Shown here: positions 37,229-50,600 of the stretch, piece by piece
How positions within the stretch are numbered: position 1 is the first letter of the stretch
How the letters are laid out: each line of letters opens with the position of its first letter
Source: Sanderia malayensis
Taxonomy: Eukaryota; Cnidaria; Scyphozoa; Semaeostomeae; Pelagiidae
NCBI GenBank assembly: GCA_013076295.1
Contig: RQOL01000531.1
Coordinates: forward strand, 2,852,001-2,916,000
Length of the DNA: 64,000 nucleotides
Direction of reading: 5' to 3'
Position numbers and translations under genes: made by a program
The notes under the pieces: model-generated
The model's database searches: none
The model's input: the letters and a program-made list of their open reading frames with translations, nothing else
Told to the model about the DNA's origin: nothing

Positions 37229-39323
37229 TATGCTTTACTTGCTGGCTTTATATTGTCGGGCAGTAAGTGCGATAATTTTCGTTCATGATCATCTGATTAA
37301 CCTTATATGGTTGATAATATGTGTAAGAAGCATGCAGAGGACAGTGAACTTGCATTGTGTAACATTAGCCATCAGATAGGGGATGACGTCATGTTCATGG
37401 CAGTTGAAAATGACTGCAGCGGACAGCCTCGTTCTCGTGTGACTGCGACAAAGTCAAACGGAACTTAATCTTTTTATGTTGCGGCAAGGAGACTATACTG
37501 AAGATAATTACGAGTCCATTAGCGGCAGGAAACATGGCTTTTTACTTCGTTTTCTATGTCATTTCAAATTAACATATGCATAATAACATTAAATGATGTA
37601 ACATCGAATCGAGACTAACCTAATTTTATTAGGTTGAAGAGCCAGCCAACAAATTCTCCCAAATTCTCCCAAAACCCAACTTTATTGTAAGTTTTGTTAA
37701 TTACTGGCTTTCAGAAGACAAAGTACAATGCATATTCGAATGCAACTTTTAGATCATGCGGACCTATTAATTGTTAAAGCATGGTTTTAAATATTAGCAA
37801 CCAGTATTATAACTTATCATTTTGCTGTGTATCTATTTATCTATTAACTCGTTGAAGAGGCACAAAATACCAGTGTCATTTTAGAACGCCGGTTTCGAAA
37901 CCCATTTAGAATTAGAGTCAATATTATTAGATTTAATCAGTAAATATATTTTAAATAAAATCGCAAATTTATCAGATAATCATGGAAATGTGAATGTACC
38001 ACAAGTCGTCATCGTGCAATGACGATTTTCAACAAATTCAAATTCTTCTCGGAATAATCTAGATTGAAATAAAAATAAAAAATTCATTCATGTATTATTT
38101 TGACGTGTTGTTTCATATTCTCAATGCTTTATTAACATGTTATACATTTATGTGCGTAATTATTTATCATGCTTAGTATTTTAACCACAGTGATGCTGCA
38201 ATAATTGATTTTCTCTCGGATGTAAAAACATGATATTTAAAATGTATTTTAATTTAATGCAAAGTCAGATAACTACGTATTACCGTCAGTTGAAAATATT
38301 TATTAATGATTACAAGTTATGTAAATATAGTATAGCTCAATCATTCTTCAAGGTTCTCTTATCTTTACCCAAAGAGCTATATCGAAAATTGCAATCTCCT
38401 CTGTTTGGAAATTTTCATGGTTTCTTGCCAATCCATCAATAGGTCATGATGTCTTCTTGCCCAGAGCTGTTTAATCCGAAAGTATTTATTTTTTAATTAC
38501 TTTGGTTTTATCTTACCTTGAAAGGAGACATATTTCCTTGCTATTAAAGTCTATGGAAAGGAATTTCTTTCATTATCAGAACATAGTTACAAGATAACCT
38601 GGAGTTGCCGCCCTTTTCGTAACGTAGGAAAATCATCTTAGCAAATGAAGTCCGTAACTTAAACACTGGTAAATAACTTGTATATGCTTAACATGCCAAA
38701 CCACTACAGCAAAGGAAGTGGAACGGGTTCTTTGTGGGGTGGGTAGAAGTGTTGGGGCAAGCAATACGCAAGCTATAAGTTATCCGTGATCTAGTGAAAA
38801 TTGGTTATGTTGTTGTTGTTGTGCTGATTTGCTTCATTGTTTTTTTGCATTGCATTGCATTGCATTGCGAATATCTCATCTCAGTCAGTCTAGCGTTGTG
38901 TTGCTTGAGTAAACGTAAAACGCTACTGGCGATAGTAAAGAAACAGTTTACAGCGATAAATGGATCTACTTATTGATAATTTAGCACGGAAATAATACAT
39001 AAAAATACTGAAATTTATTTTAAGTATTCGCACGACTCTTCAATTGACAATATATTCGTCACGCAGTGCATCACAACCAACACGCCACGCTCGCTGGCCT
39101 AAATAGAGACTTTTCCGCTTGGATTGCCCTGGCTTCACGGCGTCACCTTCACGGCTGCCTCTCGAAGGATTTCATTTAATTGTCCATTTGAAATGCTTGT
39201 CCAGTGAAGTATGAAACTTGAAGGTTCTATTTGGTACAATAACAGGTTACAGCACTGTATATATCTTTTTTGTCAATCCTCAAAACGGATAACAGGAAGT
39301 AAGTGACACCTGAGGTTTGTAGC
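37229..39323. other. 2.1-kb intergenic interval, nothing coding recognised
   Basis: AT-rich, with a short (GCATT)n microsatellite near 38847-38870 (TTGCATTGCATTGCATTGC). It presumably includes the 3' UTR of the cystine-knot gene and the promoter of TBC1D12/14. Confidence 0.4.
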
Positions 39324-42300
39324 ATGTCATCAACCGATGATTTGATTTTGGAGAAAACTTGTTTACAACGCAATGAAAGTGTATGCAGCGAAATAATTAA
39401 TGGAGAAACAAAGTTGACACCAGAGGAAGAGAATAATTCCTTATTGAAAACTGATTTTAAAACAGTTGATAAAGTTCTGCCAATACCGTATTATAATAAC
39501 GCAACAAAGAGTAATGGTGATAAGAGTTCCTCAGAAATCGTTGAAAATATTCAAACGATTTCCAAAGAGAGAAATTTGTATCCCAATGTTCTAGTTTCGC
39601 CATCGAGAGATCATTCGGACATTGACACAGATGAGGAAGATTTTCAACTGAGGAATTTTTCACACCACAGAAGAAATGATAGTGGACAAGGTTCAAGTAT
39701 TACTGACACAAGTATCAACTGTAATGATTTTAAAAAAATTGACTTAAATGATGATCTACCAGATGCCGAGATAAGTACAGAGGAAAATGATATGCTGGAA
39801 TCTGAGCTTGTTTCAAAGCAGAAGGGAAAAAGTACAAACCAGAGTGTAGTGGTTGGAGGCTACTCAAAGCTACCAGATCTTGATAAAAATGTTACAGAAG
39901 TATTGTCAAAGATCGAAGAAGGGTCAGCTGGTGTTTTATCAAAAACAAGGGGATCAAGTGTGCTTTCTGTGAAGAACAATTTAAGTGAAACTGCTTTGAA
40001 CCCAGAATTGGATGAAACTGACTTCACTGATATCCCTTTGAATTCACCTGCTAACAAAGGTCACATGAATACGTATGCACCAATGAGAACTGATGATTCA
40101 TCAAATGAAAATGAAGTCATGGGTGATTTACGAAAACCTTCCATCACTGATAATCAACCAAAATCCGGTTTGAAGTAAGTACCATTAACTATGCTGTTAC
40201 CTCAATAGGTTAGATGTAGATGAATTGAGTATATTAGTGATGTAATTGCTAAAAGCTTCACACATTATTTCAGGCTTTTCAAAAGAGATTCAAATAAGTC
40301 TTGGAAGCTATTTGGAAATCATCCTATTAAAATTCCAAGTACAGCGGCCAATAATCTGAATAGAAAGTCGCCTGCTGTCAAAACAAAGAAGGCATCTGTT
40401 GCAACATCAACTACTGCACTTATTCTTGAAAATCGACCAGCAAACCTACCTCCTAAGTCTGCTAAAGAAGAACAGCACCATAAACAGCTGTATGAAGAAA
40501 TGCTGAAAGGAGCCAAAAAGAAAGAAATCAAGGACTTGCACAAAGAAATCAAGAAAACTAAACAGCAATATCAACAAGAAAATGAAATTATGTCATCATT
40601 ACGAATCTGGAAAGAAGAAGTTGTTGTGAATTGGGATTCCATGTAAACTTTTTATTTTATATTTTTTTTATTTTTACCAGCACACTTCTGCCATTACCCA
40701 TGAAGTTATCTTAAAACTATTGCTGTTTGCTTCAATGGAAACCAATTTCTTTTAGGAAAAACACAAGGAAAGTAAAAGACTTATGGTGGAATGGTTTGCC
40801 TTCGTCAGTTCGAGGAAAAGTGTGGAGGTTAGCCATTGGCAATGATTTGCGCATTACTCCAGGTAATTTTCTAATTAATTTTCCTAATACTTGATTTGTC
40901 TTTTGAAGTCTGTTCAATTATCTCTTGGCAGTGCTTAGATATCAAGCATAAAGCACCCTCGTCCTGAGCATAGGTTCTTTAAGGCCATTGGTGCACTCAT
41001 CTGTTCTTCATCTCAACTCGCCTTCGGTTTTTCTAATTGCCTCAATCATATTTATACCTGTCCATTTTTTCATGCCATTGGCCCACACTCCATGTCTGCC
41101 TGTTGGCACAAAGTATATGTAATGGAAAGAATAACCAGAAAGCGAAATTTCTTTTGTCTAGAATTATTTCAAATTATGAAGTTGAATGCACAACAGAAGA
41201 TAGCTGCTCAGAAATATCAGGAGCCAGTTGCAACATTGCATGATAATGAGAGCTCATTGGTTGTAAGCAAAGAGAACACTGTCGGTTTAATTGCATTAGA
41301 TGTGGCAAGAACATTTCCTACACTTTGTATCTTTCAAAAGGTGATTGTATCAGTTGGTAACTTTTATTCCGTTTGAGTCTAGACTTGAATCTTAAATCTT
41401 ATCAAGTCAATTAACTATGGTAATGCTAAAAAGTGTTTTTTCATAACTGCGTGAATCTGTTCTTTTAGGGTGGACCATACCATGAATCTCTGAAAAATCT
41501 TCTTGGTGCATATACATGCTACAGACCTGATGTTGGCTACGTATGTATTATGTTAATCCATTTAACACATTCCCAAACGCATAATCTAATGGCTTAGCGG
41601 TATATGCGCAAAGTACTTTTGATTTCTTTAGCATTAGAACTACTTATCCTCCTAACTTTACAGGTCCAAGGAATGTCATTCATAGCTGCGATGTTGTTGT
41701 TGAATATGGATCTGATTGATGCTTTTATATGCTTTGCTAATTTAATGCATAAACCATGTCAGATGGCATTTTTCATGGTCAACCAACCCATGGTAAGTTA
41801 CTTCGTTTGAGTTCATCTGATAAGTCCACTTAAGTTTGTCATTAATAAGACACGCGTCTTTATTGGCATAGACAGCTTTCTCTGATGAATGCTTATTCTA
41901 CACTCTTTAAGATGGAGGCTTATTTCAATTCCTTTGACGTGATGTTGGAGGAGTGCTGCCCGCGAATACATCAACATTTCAGGCAGCAGAAACTCAGTCA
42001 TGATATATACCTCATTGATTGGTAAGTGTTCACACGCATTCTCATCTCATACCAGGGAAAGTCTGGCCCGGGTGGCGAAGTGGCGATCGCCACCCGGGCC
42101 TTCTGATTTTTAACGTAAAGTAAAATTACGGGCCCTTTTCGAAGACTTGGACCACCCTAAACCGGGCCCCTTTTGTTTGCCAGCCACCCTGCAATTGTGA
42201 TGCCAGACCACCCCTGTCTCATACTTATCTAATACATTCTTTTATAGCCTCTCCTTGTTGTTTGTTAACTAAGTTGCTTGTCTTCCTTTGCAGGATCTTT

Positions 42301-42686
42301 ACAATATACAGCAAATCGTTACCATTGGATATAGCATGCCGGGTTTGGGATTTATTCTGTAGAGATGGAGAAGCATTTCTTTTCAGAACTGCAATCGGTA
42401 AGTTTTTATGCAGTTGCTGTTTTTTATTTCAATTTAATTTCTTCGCTGTTCACTACCTTCTTGATCATTTTCTTGATTTATTGCAGGCATTCTTAATCTG
42501 AATCAGGATCTATTGCTGTCGTTGGATTTCTTTCGACTAGCACAACACCTCACCAAGTTATCGCATGATGTGCAGATAGAGAAACTGTTCGAATCAATCG
42601 CTTCTGTTAGTTTCAGTTCGCAGAGATTTCACCAAGTTTTGAATTTCTACACAAGCCACGTTCCTGCATTGGATAAGACGTCATAA
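39324..42686 (+). CDS. TBC1D14: TBC1D12/TBC1D14-type Rab GTPase-activating protein
   Basis: TBC-domain protein acting on Rab GTPases of recycling endosomes and autophagy (family knowledge). Exons: 39324-40174, 40274-40642, 40756-40862, 41162-41340, 41469-41540, 41664-41792, 41876-42021, 42294-42397, 42487-42686; 718 aa. Residues 1-283 are acidic and disordered with Ser-rich patches. A coiled-coil-like Lys/Glu region (about 330-400) ends in [16 protein letters not shown], then [22 protein letters not shown] opens the TBC domain. The catalytic Arg finger motif ([10 protein letters not shown]) and Gln finger motif (DVGYVQGMSF) are both intact. [19 protein letters not shown] and [14 protein letters not shown] complete the domain. 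TBC1D12 and TBC1D14 are vertebrate paralogues, so this gene is probably pro-orthologous to both. The start of exon 7 was set by reading phase. Confidence 0.92.
42065..42100. repeat. GC-rich hairpin in TBC1D12/14 intron 7
   Basis: A perfect 14-bp inverted repeat (GGCCCGGGTGGCGA at 42065-42078, complement at 42087-42100) has an 8-nt loop. It sits in a locally GC-rich segment bounded by GTCTGGC (42061) and GCCAGAC (about 42202-42208). The whole may be a small palindromic transposon remnant. Confidence 0.6.
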
Positions 42687-43233
42687 CAGTTGGCATTGTC
42701 TTACTCTTTTAAATACTATTTCGGTATTTATGTAGAGTTAGATGGATAGTTGTAAAGGTGAGAATTTAATTAACTTGTGAGTTAAATTCCCTTTCGAAGG
42801 CCAGGTCAACGATCTACACACCTTTTTCATTCAATATGGCTTCGAGATGTAATTTGAGCGAGAACACCAAAGCTATTCTAATCAATTTTGTAAATCATCA
42901 CATGGGGATCTTTAAATGATTTATATAGACTCTAAGTGTATACTTTTATCCTAAAATTTAGACTAAGAAAAATTGTTGCAGTCATTAATAATTTGTCAAT
43001 TTTTATATATAGATTATTGAAGATACGAGATAATGAATTGAATAGACATTTCTCGTTTCTGTAAATATATATCTTTTAATCAGCTGAAACAATCTCAAAA
43101 TGGCAAATTGAAACCAAGAAAGAGAAGGATCAGTGATTGTAAGTGCAATGATTATATTTCATTTGAAAAAATGTAATATCTTACTACAAAACTAAGTTTA
43201 GATTTGGAATCAAGTCTTGCTATGTGGTTAATT
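42687..43233. other. Convergent 3' spacer between TBC1D12/14 and vWA gene 1
   Basis: AT-rich. The last 70 bp or so before 43234 are similar to the sequence just before 47652, so the tandem duplication extended past the coding region. No gene was seen. Confidence 0.45.
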
Positions 43234-46200
43234 TCACTGTAGAGGTTGTTGAGGGATGTCTCTTCTCTTTCTTTTCTTAGCCTCCTTCATTGCTCGCTTC
43301 AAAAGCTCCTTCACACTGGCATTCATCTGCTCATGATACGGCGACAGTTGCTAAAGTCAAGCAGAATTAGTCAACCATACTGATATTAAATTGAATTGAA
43401 GGTGATGTATCATGCTACATTATAATATTTTACCTTGATCAAGTTGGCTATTTCACTTGAGCTCATGTCGTTCAATCTCGTTGCATTATTTGCATGTAGT
43501 GCAGGGCGAATATCTCTGAATCCAATTGAATCAAGTCGGTTTGAATTTCCATTCTGACTAACTGTTGCACCTTGCATCAAGTAATTATTGTTCTGAAAGA
43601 AATATATATTGCTACACTAGTGTTGCCTTAATTTGGGAGATTCATAAAGGATTGCTACTGTTGAAAGATGACTGATAGTTTTGGAGGTTGTTTTACTTAC
43701 GTTGGCTCCTTTAAAAATGTTGATATAAACTGGAGGTTTTTTCTGACAACAGCAACACCCACCATCGGTAGATTTATTACATGGCTTCTTAAGATCTGCT
43801 GGTCTTGTCATGATAGTTGTTGCAGTAGTTGCTACAATATACAATCATCCTCTTATTAGTTTTATCAACTGTCTCAGCGATATAAAAAATATGACCTCAT
43901 GCTTCCGTTGGTAATACTCAAATTTTAATTCAGCCAGTGGCACGCATTCTCAATCTCTTGGAACTATGGCATTAGATTTTAGTGCATGGTATGGAAGAGC
44001 CAGGAGAAACTTACCCACTTCTGCTGCACCCTCGCATAATTCTGTGGATACTTTAGAAACAAACTCATCACTGATTAGTTCTTTGAAGTCAGATGCCATG
44101 TAAACCTTTTTCTTATCTTTTGTGATCAATTGCAATTCTGTTTCATTGACTTTCGTACCAACACCAACTGCGTAGACTTGTATTCCACTAAGATGGAGCT
44201 TTTCAGCCTCTTTCGCAGGGTCCAATTGTTTGCCATTCTCGAAGTTGGGATCCTGTCTACCATCGGTTATTAAGAATGCCAATTTCTTAATATGCGGTCT
44301 TGCTCCGCCGTTAATTGTATAGAGCTCCGTGTGAGCCAGTTTCAGGGCCGTATCAATCCTCGTCATGTATCCATAAAATGGCAACAGTCCAATTGCATCG
44401 TTAAATGATTTGGTGTCAAGGAAATCAGTGAAATTGATGACTGTTTTGACGTATCCATCGCTACTGAATAGAATAACTCCACCATGGGAACCAGCTTCAG
44501 TGATTTCAAAGCTTGAAGCTATTCTTTGCACAAATTCTTTCTCTTTCGCGTAATGCTTTCGAACACTTCCAGAGCTGTCCATGATGAAGGCGATGTCGAC
44601 AATTTTTCTACAATTTCTTTTTTTATCCTCTGCAAAAGAAAGTGTTCTTAGTTAACATTCCCTGAAGATGATTGTAACACGTGTAGAAGACATGATCAGA
44701 TCAAAAGATTCTTCCGTCTCAGTACATACCAGCACGTTTTTCCAGCCACTTTTTATTATCTTCTATCCCTGGTACTGGACCAGCGAGACCTGGCACTCCT
44801 CCTCTGGATGCTAGAAGGTAATAGTAGTCATGAAAGTCTTTGATACACTAATAGACGACATATCTATATCTCCTGGAGCACTTGCCGAATTAGCACATTT
44901 TTCAGGCGCCCTTCACTCCCCCTCCCCCCGGAACAAGGTTGTCTCTGGACTGGATAAAGGCATACGAACTATCGATAAAACTTCATCTACATGGAGAAAA
45001 CAATTGAGAGAACAACATTGTTTAAGGGGAGTATGGGATTGAATGAAGCTCACGAATAAAGGTGTTGATTGGTTGATAGCAATATCTCTACCAGGGTCGC
45101 AAGGCTTTTTTCCAATGCTATGGCTTAGACTTACCAAAAACAAGAGGAACTTTATCTGCAAGAAAAGAAATTGTGTATTATAGACGATCAAGCAGAAGCT
45201 TTGAAGTATATTATCAAACAGAGCAAATAAGAGTTTGTCCATTGGATTATACCCACCTTTGATACTGTTATCAATTCGCGACGCTCCAACTTCGACAAGA
45301 TCTTCGAAACTATCAAATTGCATTTTCAGATGATTAAAGACAACAATTTCATCCAAGTTTTCGCTCTTTCCAGCCCCCACACCCACTGCTATGATTTTTA
45401 TGCGCCTGTCATGAAAATCTTTGACTATTTCTGAAGTTGCTTCAGCATTCTTCTTTGGTGGGCTGGTCAAAATAAGAACAAGAATCTTCTCAGCTTTTTC
45501 TCTGGCTCCATATTGCTTTAAATACAATCGATCCGTTGCTATTCGAATACTGTTAGCCAGAGTCCGTTTATCATATGGTCTTGTAGTTCTTTTGGCATTA
45601 TGAAGAAGTCTGTCAACTGCATCCAAACCATTCTTGTAGCATCTTTTATAATCACATCTGAGATTGAGGACTGCTTGGGCTTTTATGGATGAAAAGATTA
45701 TTGAAAGCCTTGTGCATCTGAGAGATGGAGTGAGTTTTCCTTTCACTGATTGTATGAAGTTCTTTGCATGTTCACCATGGCTTGAATCTGATAATTCAAT
45801 CACAACAGCCACATCTCTTTGTTTGCATTGCTGACCTGAAGACACAAACAGGCTTTCCTGCATTAGACTTAATCAGAGAGAGAGGGTATGCCAGTCAAAA
45901 GGCTGAGGAAGAGAAGAACTTGTAGGAGTCTGGGACCAAATCATAGAGACGCAATAGAGCAGTTTGCAAGTTGAAGCGGGGAGAAATTAAGTAAGGAATT
46001 AATTGAAAGGACATGACACTACGAAGAGGGTCATTGAAGAGAAACAAGACTGAATAGGGTTAGAAGTAACTTGATTCCTAATATCCCTTTAATAAATCGA
46101 CTCCACTGTGAACTTTCTAATCGATGTATATTAAAACATATGTACAACAAAAGACAAGAAAGTGCGACATTTTGCAAAATGGCAGTGCAGTAACAATTGA

Positions 46201-47171
46201 TCTGTTAAGAAATTTGATAGGTAAATGGCTCATGAGGCCAGCGCCAAAGTTTGCCAAGGCAGATAGAGCTGTGAATACAACACACATCCACGTTTTGTGG
46301 GAGATTTCAGAGATAATTCAATAAGTTCTCAATCGATTCGGTACTGTTTGAGCGCCCAAAACCTATTTGCTTTTCATTGTTTTGGCTGTGGATTTATTAA
46401 CGTATCCAGGCAGTTCTTACCAAAGGTAAGGAAGATATAATTCTATCAATAACATAGCCGGAAGCTTTCTGTTGCAAACGCCTCCAGGCCAATTGATTTC
46501 AGACAAATCAATTGGCAAAATGGAAATAGCTTATCTGCCCCACGTTGATGTAATGATATATTATAGATTTTTATGCCTTTACACGTTGTTATAAGAAAGG
46601 AGTTCATAAGAAACTAAGACTTTTTTAAATTTGAGACACTTTTAGCTTCAGAACCACCGGAAGGATAATTAAGAACTTTTCAAAATTTCTCTGCCGGCTT
46701 TTGCAGCATCTTTTTTGATGACAAAAACAAAGACTATATTGAGTTAACAGAAATTAACAGTGCAGACACGATGCTACTTTAAGTTGTCACGATTTTTGTG
46801 ACAGTACTAATAACTGGTTATAATCCACGTTTTTTATCGTTTTCAACACAATTTTCATTCATTAAAATAAGAAACTTTTAGAACTAGTCAACAATTAAAA
46901 GATTTTACTTCTAGGTTATGCGCCAGGCTTCTTATAGAATAAAGAAAGTGTATATATTTCATTTTGTTGGGTTTTCTGAGACATTCCCTGTCATGGAAAG
47001 TCCAGTTTGCCTACGTAAATGATATTAGATTACCCACCAGCGCATGAAACATTAATCAACCGAACTAGTAGATTGTATACAAATATTAACATTGTGTATA
47101 ATGAAATTGGTGCTTTACTTACAGTAAGAGTATGAACAGAGTAGGAAAAGTGATACAAGTTTCCACATCAT
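43234..47171 (-). CDS. Secreted double von Willebrand factor A-domain protein, copy 1
   Basis: Extracellular matrix- or collagen-like adhesion protein of 583 aa. Minus-strand exons: 47123-47171 (signal peptide MMWKLVSLFLLCSYSY), 45257-45835, 45135-45155, 44730-44810, 44015-44629, 43701-43831, 43434-43592, 43234-43350. The first vWA domain (residues about 20-205) starts VAVVIELSDSSHG, so the first Asp of the metal-site motif DxSxS is Glu. A linker SRGGVPGLAGPVPG is collagen-like. The second vWA domain (about 250-448) has an intact MIDAS: DIAFIMDSSGS, MTRID and LITDGRQD. A Cys cluster (GGCCCCQKK) and a basic C terminus (KRKRRD) follow. The acceptor of exon 2 was placed at GTCTTCAG|GTCAGC because the upstream ATGCAG frame does not match the phase of exon 1. 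The gene lies immediately downstream of its tandem duplicate at 47652-50676. No specific orthologue was recognised. Confidence 0.83.
46488..46516. repeat. 12-bp perfect hairpin in vWA gene 1 intron 1
   Basis: GCCAATTGATTT at 46488-46499 and its complement at 46505-46516 are separated by 5 nt. The intron (45836-47122) is long for this locus. No function is implied. Confidence 0.5.
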
Positions 47172-47651
47172 GATGTCTTCTTTAATCTTTATTTTCAGAT
47201 ACGCCAACGGAAACTAAGATAATTTCTGTTTTGGCTTGCCATTTGAAGACATGCCGCCGGAATTGTGGTTATCAGGTTGCTTTATTTGTTTATTCATTCA
47301 TTAGCTTCCACACTTCAATTGACGCAATAACAGAAGACAATGGTCCTTGTCATACAAAGATCATAAAATATTATCGCCAAGTCAAAACTATTCTCACATT
47401 GAACAATGTTTCGTTTGTTGCTTTGGAAAATTACGATCCTTTTATGACGTTATTGTAAAATAGATATGACACACGCCAATAACTGCAAATTTGTTTGCAA
47501 ATATATATATTTCTCGTTGCTGAAACATTCCCCAATAGCAACTTTAACATAAGAAATAGAGGGACATTGCTATATTTCATTTGAAAAAATGTAATATCTT
47601 ACTACAAAACTATGTTTAGATATAGAATCAAGTCTTGCTATGTGGTTAATT
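47172..47651. other. Spacer between the two vWA copies
   Basis: Upstream region of copy 1 and 3' flank of copy 2. The last part (about 47560-47651) resembles the 3' flank of copy 1 at about 43155-43233, marking the duplicated unit. No further gene. Confidence 0.5.
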
Positions 47652-50600
47652 TCACTTTAGAGGTTATTGAGGGATGTCCCTTCTCTTTCTTTTCTTAGCC
47701 TCCTTCATTGCACGCTTCAAAAGCTCCTTCACACTGGCGTTCATCTGCTCATGATACGGTGACAGTTGCTAAAGTCAAGCAGAATTAGTCAATACTACTG
47801 ATATTGAATTGAGTTGAAGGTGATGTATCATGCTACATTATAATATTTTACCTTGATCAAGTTGGCTATTTCACTTGAGCTCATGTCATTCAATCTCGTT
47901 GCATTATTTGCATGTAGTGCAGGGCGAATATCTCTGAATCCTATTGAATCAAGTCTGTTTGAGTTTCCATTCTGGTTTACTGTTGCACCTTGCATCAAGT
48001 AATTATTGTTCTGAAAGGAATATATATTGCTACACAATCACAATATTGTTGCCTTAATTTGGTAGAATAAAGGGTTGCTACTGTTCCCAACCATCTGTCA
48101 TAGGACCTTGTTTTATGAAAGGTAGCTGATAATTTTGGAGGTTGTTTCACTTACGTTGGCTCCTTTAAAAATGTTGATATAAACTGGAGGTTTTTTCTCA
48201 CAACAGCAACACCCACAATCGGTAGATTTATTACATGGCTTCTTAAGTTCTGCTGGTCTTGTCATGATGGTTGTTGCAGTAGTTGCTACAATATACAATC
48301 ATCCTCTTATCAGTTTGATCAACTGTCTCAGCGATATAAAAAATATGACCTCATGCTTCCGTTGGTAATACTCAAATTTTAATTCAGCCAGTGGCACGCA
48401 TTCTCAATCTCTTGGAACTATGGCATTAGATTTTAATGCATGGTATGGAACAGCCAGGAGAAACTTACCCACTTCTGCTGCCCCCTCGCACAATTTTTTG
48501 GATACTTTAGAAACAAATGCATCACTGATTAGTTCTTTGAAGTCAGATGCCATGTAAACCTTTTTCTTATCTTTTGTGATCAATTGCAATTCTGTTTCAT
48601 TGACTTTCGTACCAACACCAACTGCGTAGACTTGTATTCCTCCAAGATGGAGCTTTTCAGCCTCTTTCGCAGGATCCAATCGTATGCCATTCTCGAAATC
48701 GGGGTTTTGTCTACCATCGGTTATCAAGAATAGCAATTTCTTAACATTTGGTCTTGTTCTGCCTTCGCTTGTATAGAGCTCAGTGTGAGCCAGTTTAAGG
48801 GCTGTATCAATCCTTGTCATGTATCCATAAAATGGCAAAAGTCCAATTGCATCGTTAAATGATTTGGTGTCAAGGAAATCAGTGAATTTGATAACTGTTT
48901 TGACGTATCCATGGCTACTGAACAGAATAACTCCACCATGCGAACCAGCTTCAATGATTTCAAACTTGGAAGCTATTCTTTGCACAAAGAACTTTTCATC
49001 AAGGTAATGTTTTCGCACACTCCCAGAGCTGTCCATGATGAAAGCAATGTCAACGATGTTTTTACAACTGCCTTTTTGATCCTCTGCAAAAGAAAGTGTT
49101 CATGCACAAATGTATTACCTTAAGATGATTGTAACACGTTTAGAAGACATGATGAAATAATGTCATTCCCCCAGCACATACCAACAAGCTTTGCCAATCT
49201 CTCTTTATCAATTTCCGCTATACCTTAAAATGGAAATTACTTTCAGATAAATATTTTGTCACGTATTAATATCAACGAATTTTACGCTTAATAATAGCTG
49301 ACATGATTCTATGATTTTAAAATGGCGAAGTAATTTTTTGGTGAATTTACCTGCTGGACCAGCGAGACCTGGCACTCCTCCTCTGGATGCTGGAAGGTAA
49401 CAGTGCTTGTATATTCATATAGAAATTGTGTTTATAATTAACCGCGACATGACAAAGGATATTTTACACTGATTGTCTTAGCTTACACTTACCGAAAACA
49501 AGAGGAACTTTATCTGCAAGAAAAGAAATTGTGTATTATAGACGATCAAACAGAAACTTTGAAGTATATTATCAAACAGAGCAAATAAGAGTTTGCCCAT
49601 TGGATTATACCCACCTTTGATACTGTTATCAATTCGCGACGCTCCAACTTCGACAAGATCTTCGAAACTATCAAATTGCATTTTCAGATGATTAAAGACA
49701 ACAATTTCATCCAAGTTTTCGCTCTTTCCAGCCCCCACACCCACTGCTATGATTTTTATGCGCCTGTCATGAAAATCTTTGACTATTTCTGAAGTTGCTT
49801 CAGCATTCTTCTTTGGTGGACTGGTCAAAATAAGAACAAGAATCTTCTCAGCTTTTTCTCTGGCTCCATATTGCTTTAAATACAATCGATCCGTTGCTAT
49901 TCGAATACTGTTAGCCAGAGTCCGTTTATCGTATGGTCTTGTAGTTCTTTTAGCATTACGAAGAAGTCTGTCAACTGCATCCAAGCCATTCTTGTAGCAT
50001 CTTTTATAATCACATCTGAGATTGAGGACTGCTTGGGCTTTTATGGATGAAAAGATTATTGAAAGCCTTGTGCATCGCAGAGATGGAGTGAGTTTTCCTT
50101 TCACTGATTGTATGAAATTCTTTGCATGTTCACCATGGCTTGAATCTGATAATTCAATCACAACAGCCACATCTCTTTGTTTGCATTGCTGACCTGAAGA
50201 CACAAACAGGCTTTCCTGCATTAGACTTAATCAGAGAGAGAGGCTATGCCAGTCAAAAGACTGAAGAAGAGAGGAACTTGTATTTCAGTCTGGGATAATT
50301 AATTCTATGAATAAAATAGCCGGAAATCGCCTCCGGCATGTTTCTTTATATGGCCTACGGAGCATTAGATTGGGGCAAAGTCTCATGTACCCCAGTTTGA
50401 TGTAATGCTCCACAATTTTACAATCTATTCTTGTGCTATTATATATTTCATTCTTTTTTATTTTCTGAGATATTTCCCTGTTATTAAAAATTCAGTTTGC
50501 TGAAGGCGTATACACGTCTAGACGTTATAGGATTGCCCAATTGCGCATGAAACATTATAGTCAACCAAACTAAATTGTATACAAATATTAATATTGTGTG

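Noticed and set aside
45836..45863. Upstream ATG frame (MQESLFVSS) as the start of vWA copy 1
   Set aside because: Exon 1 with a signal peptide exists at 47123-47171, and its phase joins exactly at 45835, excluding this segment. The same holds in copy 2 at 50193.
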